Source: Rutidosis leptorrhynchoides (lineage: Eukaryota; Streptophyta; Magnoliopsida; Asterales; Asteraceae). From it: a stretch of 64,000 nt of DNA. Positions within the stretch are counted from its first letter, which is position 1, and the number at the start of each line of letters is the position of its first letter. The notes under the pieces are model-generated. The model searched no databases. It was not told the DNA's origin and saw only the letters and a list, made by a program, of their open reading frames with translations. This document shows, in pieces, positions 10,673 to 21,863 of the stretch. The position numbers were made by a program, and so were the translations under genes. The DNA is taken from assembly GCF_046630445.1 (NCBI RefSeq), contig NC_092340.1:22084001-22148000 (forward strand), read 5' to 3'.

Positions 10673-13600
10673 GTACCTAAGAAGGGTGGCATGACTGTCA
10701 TCACAAATGAAAAAAATAAGCTTATTCCTACTAGGACTGTAACAGGATGGCGTGTTTGTATTGATTATAGAAAATTAAATGACGCCACCAGAAAAGATCA
10801 CTTTTCCTTACCTTTCATTGATCAAATGTTGGAAAGGTTAGCCGGAAATAGTTACTATTATTTTCTTGACTGTTTCTCCGGATACTTTCAAATTCCAATA
10901 GCACCCGAGGATCAAGAGAAAACCACATTTACGTGCCCTTATGGTACTTTTGCTTACAAACGCATGCCATTTGGACTTTGCAACGCACCTGCAACCTTTC
11001 AAAGGTGCATGATGGCGATTTTTCACGACATGATAGAAGAATGCATGAAAGTTTTCATGGATGACTTTTCAGTCTTCGGTGATACTTTTGAAACATGTCT
11101 AGTTAATCTTGAACGAATGCTTATTAGGTGCGAACAATCAAATCTAGTACTTAATTGGGAGAAATGCCATTTCATGGTTAAAGAAGGCATCATTCTAGGT
11201 CATAAAATTTCAAAGGAAGGAATTGAAGTGGATAGAGCTAAAGTAGATGTAATTGCTAAACTTTCGCATCCCACCAATGTTAGAGGAGTTAGGAGTTTTC
11301 TAGGGCATGCCAGTTTTTACCGATTTTTCATAAAAGATTTTTCTAAAATTGCCACTCCTATGAATAAACTCCTAGAAAAGGATGCTTCATTCATCTTTTC
11401 GGATGAATGCATCAAATCTTTTAATATTCTTAAAGAAAAACTCACTAATGCGCCGATCATGATAACTCCAAATTAGAATCTACCATTTGAACTCATGTTC
11501 GATACAAGTGATTTTGCAATGGGAGTCGTTTTAGGACAAAGGATTGAAAAACGATTTCAACCTATTTAGTATGCTAGTAAGACGTTACAAGGAGCACAAA
11601 TGAATTACACAACTACTGAAAAAGAACTCCTTGCTATTGTCTTTGCTTTTGACAAATTTCGTTCATATCTCGTTCTAGCAAAAACGGTGGTCTATACCGA
11701 CCATTCTGCTCTTAGATACCTATTTTCGAAACAAGATGCCAAACCACGATTAATCCGTTGGATCTTACTCTTACAAGAGTTCGATATTAAAATCCGAGAC
11801 AAAAAGAGAGCAGAAAATCTCGCCGTTGATCAACTTTCTCGTCTTGAAAATCCCTAATTAGAAGTTCTAAATGAATCGGCTATACAAGATAACTTTCCTG
11901 ATGAATACCTCTTGAAAATCGATTATAGTGAAATTCCATGGTTTGCGGACTATGCAAACTACTTAGTATGTGGATTTCTTGAAAAAGGGTTGTCGTACCA
12001 GAAACGAAAGAAATTCTTTAGTGATATAAAACACTATTTTTGGGAGGATCCACATTTGTTTAAAAGTTGTCCCGATGGAATAATACGCCGATGCGTATTC
12101 GGGGATGAAGCTAGTCAAATCTTAAACCATTGTCACACAGGACCAACAGGAGGGCATTATGGGCCTCAACTCATAGCAAGAAAAGTATATGAGGCTGGAT
12201 TCTATTGGCCTACAATTTTCAAAGACGCACACCTACTTTGTAAATCCTGTGATGCTTGTCAAAAGGCCGAAAAAATAAGTCAACGTGATGAAATCCCACA
12301 AAATGTCATTCAAGTATGTGAAGTATTTGACGTTTGGGGTATTGAATTTATGGGTCCATTTCCAAAATCTCATAATAATCTCTACATTCTCATTGCCATT
12401 GATTATGTATCTAAATGGGCGGAAGCACAAGCTCTCCCAACTAACGATGCACGAGTTGTAGTCAACTTCTTAAAACGTCTTTTTGCAAGGTTCGGAACAC
12501 CGAAGGCTTTAATAAGTGATCGGGGTACTCATTTTTGTAATAATCAACTTGAGAAAGTTCTCAAAAGATATGGAGTAACTCATAAAATCTCAACCGCTTA
12601 TCATCCACAAACAAGTGGACAAGTTGAAAATACCAACCGAGCTTTAAAACGTATTCTAGAGAAAACCGTAGGATCAAATCCGAAGGAATGGTCCATGAAA
12701 TTGGAGGATGCACTCTGGGATTTTCGAACAGCCTACAAAACTCCAATTGGCACCACACCATTTAGACTTGTTTACGGAAAAGCATGTCACCTTCCAGTAG
12801 AAATTGAGTACAAAGCATTTTGGGCTTTGAAGACATGTAATCTTGATTTGCATGAAGCCGGACGTCTACGGTTAAGTCAATTAAATGAATTAGAAGAATT
12901 AAGACATGAAGCATATGAAAATTCGTTAATCTATAAAGAAAGAACGAAGAAATGGCATGATAAAAGAATCAGAAGTTCAAAAGAATTTAAAGAAGGAGAC
13001 AGAGTTCTTCTTTTCAATTCACGATTCAAGCTATTTCCTGGAAAATTGAAATCAAGATGGTCTGGACCATTCATAGTCAAAAGAGTTTTCCCATATGGAA
13101 CAATAGAGTTGATAAATTCAAATGGGATTGAATTTAAAGTTAATGGTCACAGAGTTAAACATTACATACATGGTCCAATGGAAGTTGACAATGAAGTCAA
13201 TCATAATTTCACGAACCAAGAAAACCCTCAGAATGAAAACATAAATATGTTATCAACAACATATGAAAAACCAAAATTGGAAGACGGTGAATCTTCAAAT
13301 TGGAGTGATGAAGAAGAATTCCTATACAAACCTCCCATTCCAAGAAACAAAGAAAAATGTGAACAAGAAGTTCAAGTAGAGGTGAAAGAACCAAGAAACG
13401 ATCACCCGGAAAAGGTTAACAAACCAACTCTACTTACTAAAGTAGGAGACCCAAGTGAATTTATCATTTCTTGCTTGCTTAATGATGGTGCTATGTATAA
13501 TGGACTCGCAGATTTAGGAGCAAGTGCAAATGTTATGCCTCTTTCCTTATACAAAAGATTAGGTGTGGGTAAATTAAGACCAACCAGAATAGGTGTTCAA

Positions 13601-14206
13601 TTATTTGATCAAACCATTAAACACCCGGTTGGAATAGCCAATAATTTACTTGTTAAAGTGGGAAGTTTGACCTTTGTTGCAAACTTCATAGTTATTAATA
13701 TGAAGGAAGACCTTGATATTCCTCTAATTTTAGGTCACCCATTTTTAGCAACCATCGAAGCGTTCATTGATGTAAGAGAAGGTAGAATGACACTTAGGGA
13801 TGGTGACAAATCGGTTACCTTTGTGAGCCGAAAGTTTAGATCTCCACCAACCAAAACTGTTGAACCCATAAAAATGCCTATGTGTGAGGAAGATGAAGAA
13901 ACACCTAATGATAACCCGATAACAAAGAACCCCATTATTGATACGAAATTAGATGAACCTATTTTCAACAGTTCAACGAAGAAACTTTATAAACGGATTC
14001 AAGATGCTAGGATTAAGGGGAACTTTAAGTTATGTAACTGATTAGTATCCAATTTGTCGCCTAAAGAAAAGGCAATGTTAGTTGAATTTGTGAAAGTTAC
14101 AGAGGAAATCAACAATTGGCTTGAAGTAAAAGTCAGAGATATACAAGTTGTTGATAGTCCAATTGAAAACGAATTTAATCACAATTTCGACACCACAGCT
14201 AACTAA
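10673..14206 (+). pseudogene. Athila-like pol: RT-RNase H-integrase-protease
   Basis: One forward frame from the LTR junction (reading VPKKGG) to a TAA at 14204-14206, broken by in-frame stops at 11474, about 11567, 11855 and 14039 but without visible frameshift. RT: FMDDFSVFGDTF holds the Asp pair. RNase H: FDTSDFAMGVVLGQ. Integrase: a His/Cys zinc-binding region at about 12130-12270, then [18 protein letters not shown] and [14 protein letters not shown]. The first catalytic position is Glu rather than Asp, so strand transfer would be doubtful even without the stops. After the integrase tail ([10 protein letters not shown] and [10 protein letters not shown]) the frame continues through an acidic linker into a retropepsin-like domain. 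RT begins without the upstream half of the polyprotein. Confidence 0.85.
13447..13830 (+). other. retropepsin-like domain C-terminal to integrase
   Basis: Within the pol frame, about residues 510-640 of the open segment that starts at 11912, the motif [18 protein letters not shown] is followed by [50 protein letters not shown] and a beta-rich end. This is the layout of the Athila-lineage aspartic protease, including the family-typical Leu after the catalytic Asp (residue 534). That domain normally lies between gag and RT. Here it follows integrase and a Glu/Lys-rich linker in frame. Confidence 0.75.
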
Positions 14207-14377
14207 GTGTGGGGAGAATCAAGTCTTTTTAAGGATAATATATATTTCTGTTAGAGTTAGATTTTCTTTTTTCGTGTAGTTCTTGAGAATGGAATCCGAA
14301 TGGTCTTTCCCTAGCAGACCCTAAAGAACTAGTCTTCTCCCTCCATTCTGAATTTTTATTTTTTTAGGTTTTACGAG

Positions 14378-14794
14378 ATGAAGAATTTCTTTGATCTAAA
14401 CCATGGTCTACTACTACACGCTATGATTACTAAACGTAATAATAACACCTTTCCGAGTGAACTGGTATCATTCATAAGAGGAAAAATGGACGAAGTGAGA
14501 AAATAACTCAGGAAAGATCATCATAAGATACATTTTGGTAAAGGAAAATCAAAATCCGCAACAAAAAGAAGAGAACGACACCTTGAAAGATGTCGTAAAT
14601 GCAGAAAATGGTCACACGAAGGTAAATATTCGAACAATCAAACATATTCAAATACTGAATTTTTTACTCTATGCAGAGAAGGACCGTTCATATGTTTAGA
14701 AGAAAAGTTATTGAAGAATAGAGGTTACGCTTATGTAGCTATGGAAAACCAAATCACACGACTCTCCTATGAGTCAACTAAAGCATGTCTCTGA
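14378..14794 (+). pseudogene. small basic Cys-containing ORF, unknown
   Basis: A 138-codon forward frame from ATG 14378 to TGA 14792 is interrupted by TAA at 14504. After a lysine/arginine-rich stretch it has CRKCRKWSHEG and later LCREGP and FICLEE, so three to five Cys plus one His in zinc-knuckle-like spacing. It lies between the protease-like domain and the candidate intron. I do not recognise it. It might be a displaced nucleocapsid-like segment or an Athila accessory ORF. It could also be a chance frame. Confidence 0.35.
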
Positions 14795-17489
14795 GAATTC
14801 TATCTCACAGGTAAGTATGTACAGTTTTTATTTTTATTTTATTGCTTTTAACCTTTTGATAATAAACGCTGAATCGTTCGCTATAAAGTATTAAATTGAT
14901 ATTCAATAAAATTAGGTATGCGAAACCGAATTTATTGATATCATATAAAAATTTAATGCATCACTGCGAAATTTACCGTCTATTCATAAGGTATAAATAT
15001 CTTTAATCAATCAATCCAAAATATTTCAGAAATTCGTCAGCAGTAAAACTAGGTAAAATAGCCGAAATTACTTTACCCAAAAGAGGGGCGTATATTTTTG
15101 ATAATATTTGATTGATTAAAGTTGGATAAAAAACCAAAAAGATTTTTAATTTTAATTTTTACCTTGTTAATATATTAATATTAAATTATTATTGTAAATT
15201 TTTAAAACCAATATATTTAAGTTTTTAAATATTTTAAAAATTAATATTTTTAATATAAGTTTGTAATATTAATGTATAAAAATATTAATGATATTAATAT
15301 GAATTTTTAATTTTATGCATTTTAAATTTAAGTTTGGTGTGAATTTAACAAAAATGTACTTTATTTCATTAAGTTAAAAATATGATTTCTAAAATTTGTC
15401 GTAAGTTGAAAACTAGGTCGTTGAACCGAAATTGCTTTACCCAAGGGCGGGACGAGAAATTTTGTTATCATTATTTTTAATCTTATTAAATTAAAGTATA
15501 CCAAAAACATTTAAAAAACCCAAAAATCTTTGCTTTTAAAACAATCGCTTTAAAATGACAAATTTTAAAATTTTGTCGAGGGACGGACTAGGTAAACGTA
15601 CCGAAACAACCTCGTCCTAAATAAAAAGGAAAACAAAATTTTAAATTTAATTAATTGTTTTATTATTAAAGATTAAAAAAAAGGGAAATCCGCACTCGCG
15701 GAGTTTTTGTGGTACCCACATCCGCACTCGCGGAGGTTCTAAAAACCAGACCAGAATATATCTGGTCGAGACAGACCAGTCCACACACAAACACATTTTT
15801 TTCTGCGAAAAACAGACACGAACACCTCTCAAAATCACGATTTTTCACCGTTAATCATCAAATTTCTTGCTAAAATCACGATGAGGAGATACTTGCCAAG
15901 AAGTTTTTAAAGGAAATCGGTAATTTCTACATCCAAACACTCTTTAATTCGAATTTTTAGTATTCTTGAACAAAATTATACCTAATTTGATTTTGATGAT
16001 TTCTAGCTTAATTGTGCTTAAATTGTTTGTATATTATGCTTGTATAACCTAGATTGATGCTATTTAACATGATTAGAAGCCTTAAACTTCAAATTTTGAG
16101 TAATCTAGGGTTTGTGTTCTTGAGCAAAATTGGGGCTTTTTGATATAAACGGGTTATGGCCAAATTTTGTTAATGGTTCATGCTTAATTAAGTAGTGTAA
16201 CATGTTTAGGTTGCTAAATGATCAAAACTTTGATCCTAAACATGATTTTTGAGTATTAAAGTGGACTTTTTGAGTAAAAAAAATGCATGAACTCGATTTA
16301 ATTGATATGAATGCCATTTAGAACTCGTTTAATTGCTATAATGATTATTTTTGACATGATTTAGAAGATGAATACTAAGGAACATTGTATACATTTTCAT
16401 ATATGTTTATTTGTAAAAGTGTAGAATTGTTAATATTGTGAAAATGCGTATAAAGTTTAATATGGATTAAATATGTCATTATGATTGTTTCGATTTATGA
16501 TTCTGCTAACACTAATGCATATTTGGATGCACAAAAATTGTGTTTAATGTGTTTTGCAGACTAAAAGGGGTGAATCTTCATCCGCATCTCAGGCTCGCAA
16601 TGCTCCTCCTGAGAATGCAGACGAACAGGATATTAACGACCAATACAAACAAAATATACCTCATCGAGTCATTTCATTTTCAAATATCCATGAGGCAGAT
16701 TTACACCCAAACTTGAGGTTTGACAGATTTTGGATAGAATATCCAAAATATCAAAGGAACTTACACACCCTTCAGTCTAATGATGTTGAAGTACCCAGGG
16801 TAATAGATTGGGAACCATTAGAAATAGTGGGATTGGCCGATCCAATCAGAGAATTACTTACACAAAGGTATGGTAATTCTACTTTTAATGATTGGGAACG
16901 TTTGTTCAATATACGTAGGCGTGTATATAGAGAATGGTGTGTGAAATTATTATGTAGTGTTGAAATAAATGATCGGGTAGCTACCTTAATCGATCGGAGT
17001 TTTATTAGATTTTTATTAGGAGGTGTGATGCGTCATATGTCTCTACTAGACATGGCTCAGGCTTTGTGTATATATACGCCTGAGGAACTAGCATCTACTG
17101 ATTGTCAAAGGTTGATAGTTAATGGTAGGAGGGTTGGTGAAAATTTTGATATGAATGGAATATGGAGTAGAATGACTAGCCATACCTGATTTCGTGGGGG
17201 GCATTACTCTTATACTGATATTGATAGAGCTGAGCTAAGAGTAATCCATAGGCTCTTAGCAAACTCGATTACACAGCGAGGTAGGAACAAAGAGAAGGTA
17301 AATGAAAATGATTTATTTTATCTCATGTGTATTCGAGACCCACATAGCGCTGTGAGTATACCTTATTGTGTGGGTTATTATTTATCGGCTATGGTTAGGG
17401 GTATACGTCCTAATAGTATAATAGGAGGTGGTATCTTTTTTACTTTAATTGCTGAGTATCTCGGTGTCGATAGAAGTCAGGGGGATTAA
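14769..17489 (+). pseudogene. ATHILA-type ORF, apparently spliced, one stop
   Basis: The main block, 16560-17489, reads in one frame with a single TGA at 17187. It contains NDWERLFNIRRRVYREW, RFLLGGVMRHMSLLDMA and ALCIYTPEELAS. After the stop come HRLLANSITQRG, NENDLFYLMCIRD and PYCVGYYLSAMVRG. This is the pattern of the plant ATHILA ORF family, whose function is unknown and which usually lies 3' of pol in this lineage. The block has no ATG at its start; it begins exactly at a T-rich TTTTGCAG acceptor. An upstream ATG at 14769 opens 14 codons that end at a perfect CAG/GTAAGT donor (14810/14811) in matching phase. Beyond 17489 the coding sequence continues in another frame (about 17483-17590), so a 1-base indel is also present. 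Confidence 0.6.
14811..16559 (+). other. candidate 1749-bp intron of the ATHILA ORF
   Basis: The donor GTAAGTAT at 14811 follows CAG; the acceptor TTTTGCAG ends at 16559. The segment is AT-rich and has no long open frame. It carries three diverged copies of a motif ACTAGGT-N(5-7)-ACCGAAA (near 15044, 15410 and 15586). It also carries two copies of the hairpin TCCGCACTCGCGGAG (15689 and 15721) and a 7-bp stem GACCAGA/TCTGGTC (15749-15767). A second promoter inside it is an alternative explanation for the downstream ORF. Confidence 0.45.
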
Positions 17490-17925
17490 TAATTGCAGCA
17501 CCAAAACCCCGTGATACAATGGGTTTGAAAGTATATCATGGTGCTAAGGTTTTAAAGAAACGACATAACGCTGCAGGCTGCAGCACCATATGATGGCAAT
17601 CATCCACAGATCGAAAGAGATCAGCAGCAAGGTAATATGGGAGGGGGGATCAGATGACAGAAATGCAAATTTTAATGGCTCAACATGAGTATGAAATGGC
17701 TAGACAACGAGCATTTCAAGATTGGCAGTATCATCAAAGCCAAATCATAAGTCATTGTGCATACATAAATACAAACTAAATTCCTACTCCAATGCCCGTA
17801 TTTCCTCCCTGGACTATATAGACCCGACCACCGTACCCTACATATGACCCAGCTCAAGCATTCTACAGCACTTACGGCTATGAATGGAATCCCTACTGGA
17901 ACCATCCTCATCAACCCTAATTTTC
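17490..17925 (+). pseudogene. degraded 3' end of the ATHILA-type ORF
   Basis: After a frame change near 17483, translation gives PRDTMGLKVYHGAKVLKK, then a Gln/Met-rich coil-like stretch from 17654 (MTEMQILMAQHEYEMAR) and a Pro/Tyr-rich tail ending near 17921 (YEWNPYWNHPHQP), with two stops inside. This order resembles the C-terminal region of ATHILA ORF proteins. The original end of the protein is uncertain. Confidence 0.4.
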
Positions 17926-20009
17926 TTTTATGCCTATTTTTATTTATTTGGTAAGTTGTAATTGTATACTTTTAATAGTTCTTTTGATACTATAATAGTT
18001 TTTATGATTTTCTAACTTTTATTATTAGATTTTAATAATTTTTGAATGTGGGGTGATATACCCAACTTCAAAAATATGTATATATATGTTTGTAGTTTAT
18101 CTCATGTACAAAACAGGGTAAAACAGCGCATTTTCAAAGACTGGCATTAAGTTCAGCAAAAGCAACTAATTTTGACGACAAGATGCAAAATATATGTGAA
18201 ATAACAACAGACGGAATGAACAAATGAAGTGCACAATTTATCATTCAAAACAAACGCCAATATGTTTGAAAACTTTGGTAAAATTTTAACTGTTTTTCTA
18301 CGCTAATTACCCTCAATAATTTAAATTGTTACTGATTTCTTGCAAATGAGGGCATTGTAAGATCTTAAGTGTGGGAAGGGGTTAAATTCTTTCGGATTTT
18401 TAAAAATTTTAATTTAAACACTTGGTTACCATTAAAAATACTAGTAACGCAGTAGTTGTATTAGAATCTAGTGCTCTCTGATAATAAAGAACAGCCCTAG
18501 TCTTATATACTGACTACCCACTTCTAGTAAAAATTTTAAAAATTTTCAACTAAATGAATTCAAAATCATGTTTATACATATTTATGAACGATAAAACTAG
18601 GTATTAACACCGAAATTGTCTTTACCTCGTAAAGGACATAAATTGAGAAACAACCCAAAATGCTTGAATTCATTTTAAAATGGAATAGAGGAAAATAAAA
18701 GGCAAAGAAAGGAAAATAAAAGTCAAGTGTGGCAAAAATTTACCAAATTATTCAAATTACATATATCATATATTTTTGTACAAATAATTGAAGATACTTT
18801 TGTTTTGAACGATTTATTCAGTTTTACCCGATTTTTTATAATATATTTGAAAGAAATGTGCCACTTGAATTAAAATGAAGTAAAGTCTTCAGAAAAAGAC
18901 ACGCACTTCTTGATTTAGGTCAGGAAGTTGTCGTCCTGACCAGCTGTAGGTTGACGAAAAATCTAGAAAAGTCATCTCTAAAATCAGCAGGAAATCCACG
19001 GACCTCAGCATCAAATAGGGTAACCAAGTGGTCAGACTTATCCTAACCATGAGAGGATCTGTCTCGTACAATGGGGGGGCACCGTGCAAATTAGCTTATA
19101 AGACTAATGAATCAGATCCCCAGAAAGGATAATCTCCTTAAAGATTAAAAATCAGCTTTTAAGACTGATATTACTCAATCCTTGATATTGACCTTAAAGA
19201 TTGAGAATTCAAACTCATGGAATTCAATGATATCTAAACTCGAGCTTGAACGAGAAAATATTTTGATCAAATTACAAACTGATTTGTTTTCTGAAAACCT
19301 ATTTTCAATGCGTTCATTACCATTGAACGTAAAATCCTAAGAATTCACCAGAATTCATTAGGTCACCTGAACCAAATAGGGTGTCAACCGTAAGAATGGT
19401 GGTTGCATAGCATGGTCAAAGACAGGACCTTGTGCCAGACCGAAAAACTATAGGGTGATCTTTACTATTGCTCCTACCAAGGATAGTAATTGCATCCGAC
19501 ACGGTATAAACCATAATCAAAAGCATGTCACGGGACATTGCCTTAACAGTTGCTTGTTCAACGCTTTCCTTTACAACCGGACGGTAGTTTATCGAAAGGT
19601 AATATACGGAGCAAGTATACTGGATGTGTTGCTTTCCTAATACAAGGTTAACAAGTGGGTGACACAAAACCATAAGTTTTGAGCTAAAATTTTTAAATCT
19701 GAAACCCACAAAACCCACAAAAACAATTTGCAAACACCGGTGAAGGGTTATTTCGGAAAACTTATCTAGGGCAAAAACTAGATTGAATTTTCAAAAGATC
19801 AAATGTTTTCATAAAGATCAAATTTCCTAACGGATCTAAATTTTTATAGTCATGTGAGACTGTAAACCACATCGTTATCATCATTGTTCATACCGCCGTA
19901 TTAAAATCACTGATGTACAAAGTGTGAAGAATAAAGAAGTGATTCTAGTAAAGTTATATTCAAGTTCTATATTGCTTGAGAACAAGCAACGCTCAAGTGT
20001 GGGAATATT
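17926..20009 (+). other. 3' noncoding region and PPT of Athila-like element
   Basis: No gene. It holds a fourth copy of the ACTAGGT/ACCGAAATT motif (18593-18630). A module at about 18968-19190 (GGTCAGACTTATC, GATCTGTCT, AAGGATAATC) recurs in the copia remnant at 22100-22260. The end is purine-rich with GTGTGGGAATATT directly before the LTR start TGATAATGC at 20010, as expected for the polypurine tract of this lineage. Confidence 0.6.
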
Positions 20010-21863
20010 TGATAATGCTAAAAACGAACATATATTTTATAGCATTATCCTTCTAGAAAGACAAGCTTTTAGTTGTAATTATTCTATTTCCAAGTGATAT
20101 TCTTTTAAATAATAAAAGGTGAAGACAAAAGACAGATTCGACGATTTGAAGACGCAAACGACCAAAAAGCTAAAAAGTACAAAGTACAATCCAAGTGGTT
20201 CAAATTATTGATGAGAAACGTCTAGAAATTACAAGAGTACAAGCAGCGAAACGCAAAGTACAAGATATTAAATTATACAAAAAGGCGTTCGAAAATCTAG
20301 AACCGAGACATGAACCAAATTTCAGCACGCGACACAACGGACCAAAAATTACAAGTCAACTATGCACAAGAATATAATATAATATATAATTAATTATATA
20401 TATTATTATATATTATATTTATCAGCAGCCCACGTTTTAATCAAGAGATGAGCTGAAATCCAGAGCTCCGCACTTGCGGAGTTACACAGTGATCAAGTGG
20501 GCCTATAAAAGGCAACGAATTCTGCTCGATCAAACACACATTTTTCTTTTCCTTTCTCATATCATATACGATATATATATTTATATTTTATAATTTTAAT
20601 TTTAATTTAAGTTTAATAATAATAAGGTTATAGTGGCGAATGTTTTAAGTTTGTAAGTCGAAACTCTGTCCGTGTAACGCTACGCTATTAATACTCATTG
20701 TAAGTTATGTTCAACCTTTTTAAATTAATGTCTCGTAGCTAAATTATTATTATGTTTATTTAAGCCGAAGTAATCGTGATGTTGGGCTAAATATTAAGAT
20801 TGGGTAATTGGGCTTTGTACCATAATTGGGGTTTGGACAAAAGAACGACACTTGTGGAAATTAGACTATGGGCTATTAATGGGCTTTATATTAGCTAAAC
20901 GATACCTCGTTAATTTAATATAAAGGTTACAAATTGACGTATCTATAAATAACCACATACGCTTAATCGGGTACGGTGGGCGGTATATTTATAAATACAA
21001 ATTATTGTTCATTTGACCAAACATGGGGATGGATTAATAGTTAATGGACTCATTAAAACAGGGGTGGATTACATTCAAGGGTAATTGATGTAATTGTTAA
21101 CAAAGTAGTAAAACCTTGGATTACACGCAGTCGATAACCTGGTGTATTCATTAAACAAAGTATTAAGACCTTGTTACAGTTCGAATCCCCAATTAGTTGG
21201 AATATTTGACTTCGGATATAAGGTTAATTTGACGAAGATCCTTGCACTTTATAATTATGACCGATGGACTATTATGGACAAAACCGTATGGACATATCGA
21301 ATAATCCAGGACAAAGGACAATTAACCCATGGTAATAAATTAAAATCAACACGTCGAACATCATGATTACGGAAGTTTAAATAAGCATAATTCCTTTATT
21401 TTATATATTATCGCACTTTTAATTATCGTACTTTTAAATTATCGCAATTTTATTTATCGTCATTTTAATTTATCGCACTTTAATTATTGTCATTTACTTT
21501 ACGCTTTAAATTAAGTTATATTTTGCATTAGGTTTTAATTGTGACTAAAGTATTAAAATCGACAAACCGGTCATTAAACGGTAAAATCCCTTTTTATAAT
21601 AATAATAATATTACTTATATATATATTTATACAAATATAGTTTTAAAAATATAGCGTTAAACTTGGCTAGCTCCTTGCGGAACGAACCGGACTTACTAAA
21701 AACTACACTACTCTACGATTAGGTACACTGCCTATAGTGTTGTAGCAAGGTTTAGGTATATCCATTCTATAAATAAATAAATAACTTGTGTAAAATTGTA
21801 TCGTATTTAATAGTATTTTGCAATAAAAATATAACTATTTCGTATACACCTCGCATAACATCA
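20010..21863 (+). repeat. 3' LTR of the Athila-like element
   Basis: It starts TGATAATGC after the purine tract and ends AACATCA. It contains a perfect hairpin CTCCGCACTTGCGGAG (20466-20481), a TATA box TATAAAA at 20504-20510 and a T-rich leader. The tract 21410-21510 is a degenerate tandem of TTTATCGCA-type units. The ends TGAT and ATCA are inverted complements. Confidence 0.8.
20466..20510 (+). promoter_or_regulatory. LTR hairpin and TATA box
   Basis: The palindromic CTCCGCACTTGCGGAG lies 22 bases upstream of CCTATAAAAGG. Related hairpins occur at 15689 and 15721 inside the same element. This is the likely core promoter of the element transcript. Confidence 0.6.

Larger units (their letters stand above)
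9712..21863 (+). mobile_element. Athila-like Ty3/gypsy element, rearranged
   Basis: Two related LTR copies (9712-10672, truncated at its 5' side, and 20010-21863) flank RT, RNase H, integrase, a retropepsin-like domain, a small Cys-containing ORF and an ATHILA-type ORF. The integrase region (with [18 protein letters not shown]) and the ATHILA-type ORF place it in the Athila lineage by family knowledge. There is no gag, no primer binding site and no protease in the usual place. A 5-bp TSD cannot be tested because the left LTR is incomplete. Confidence 0.8.
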
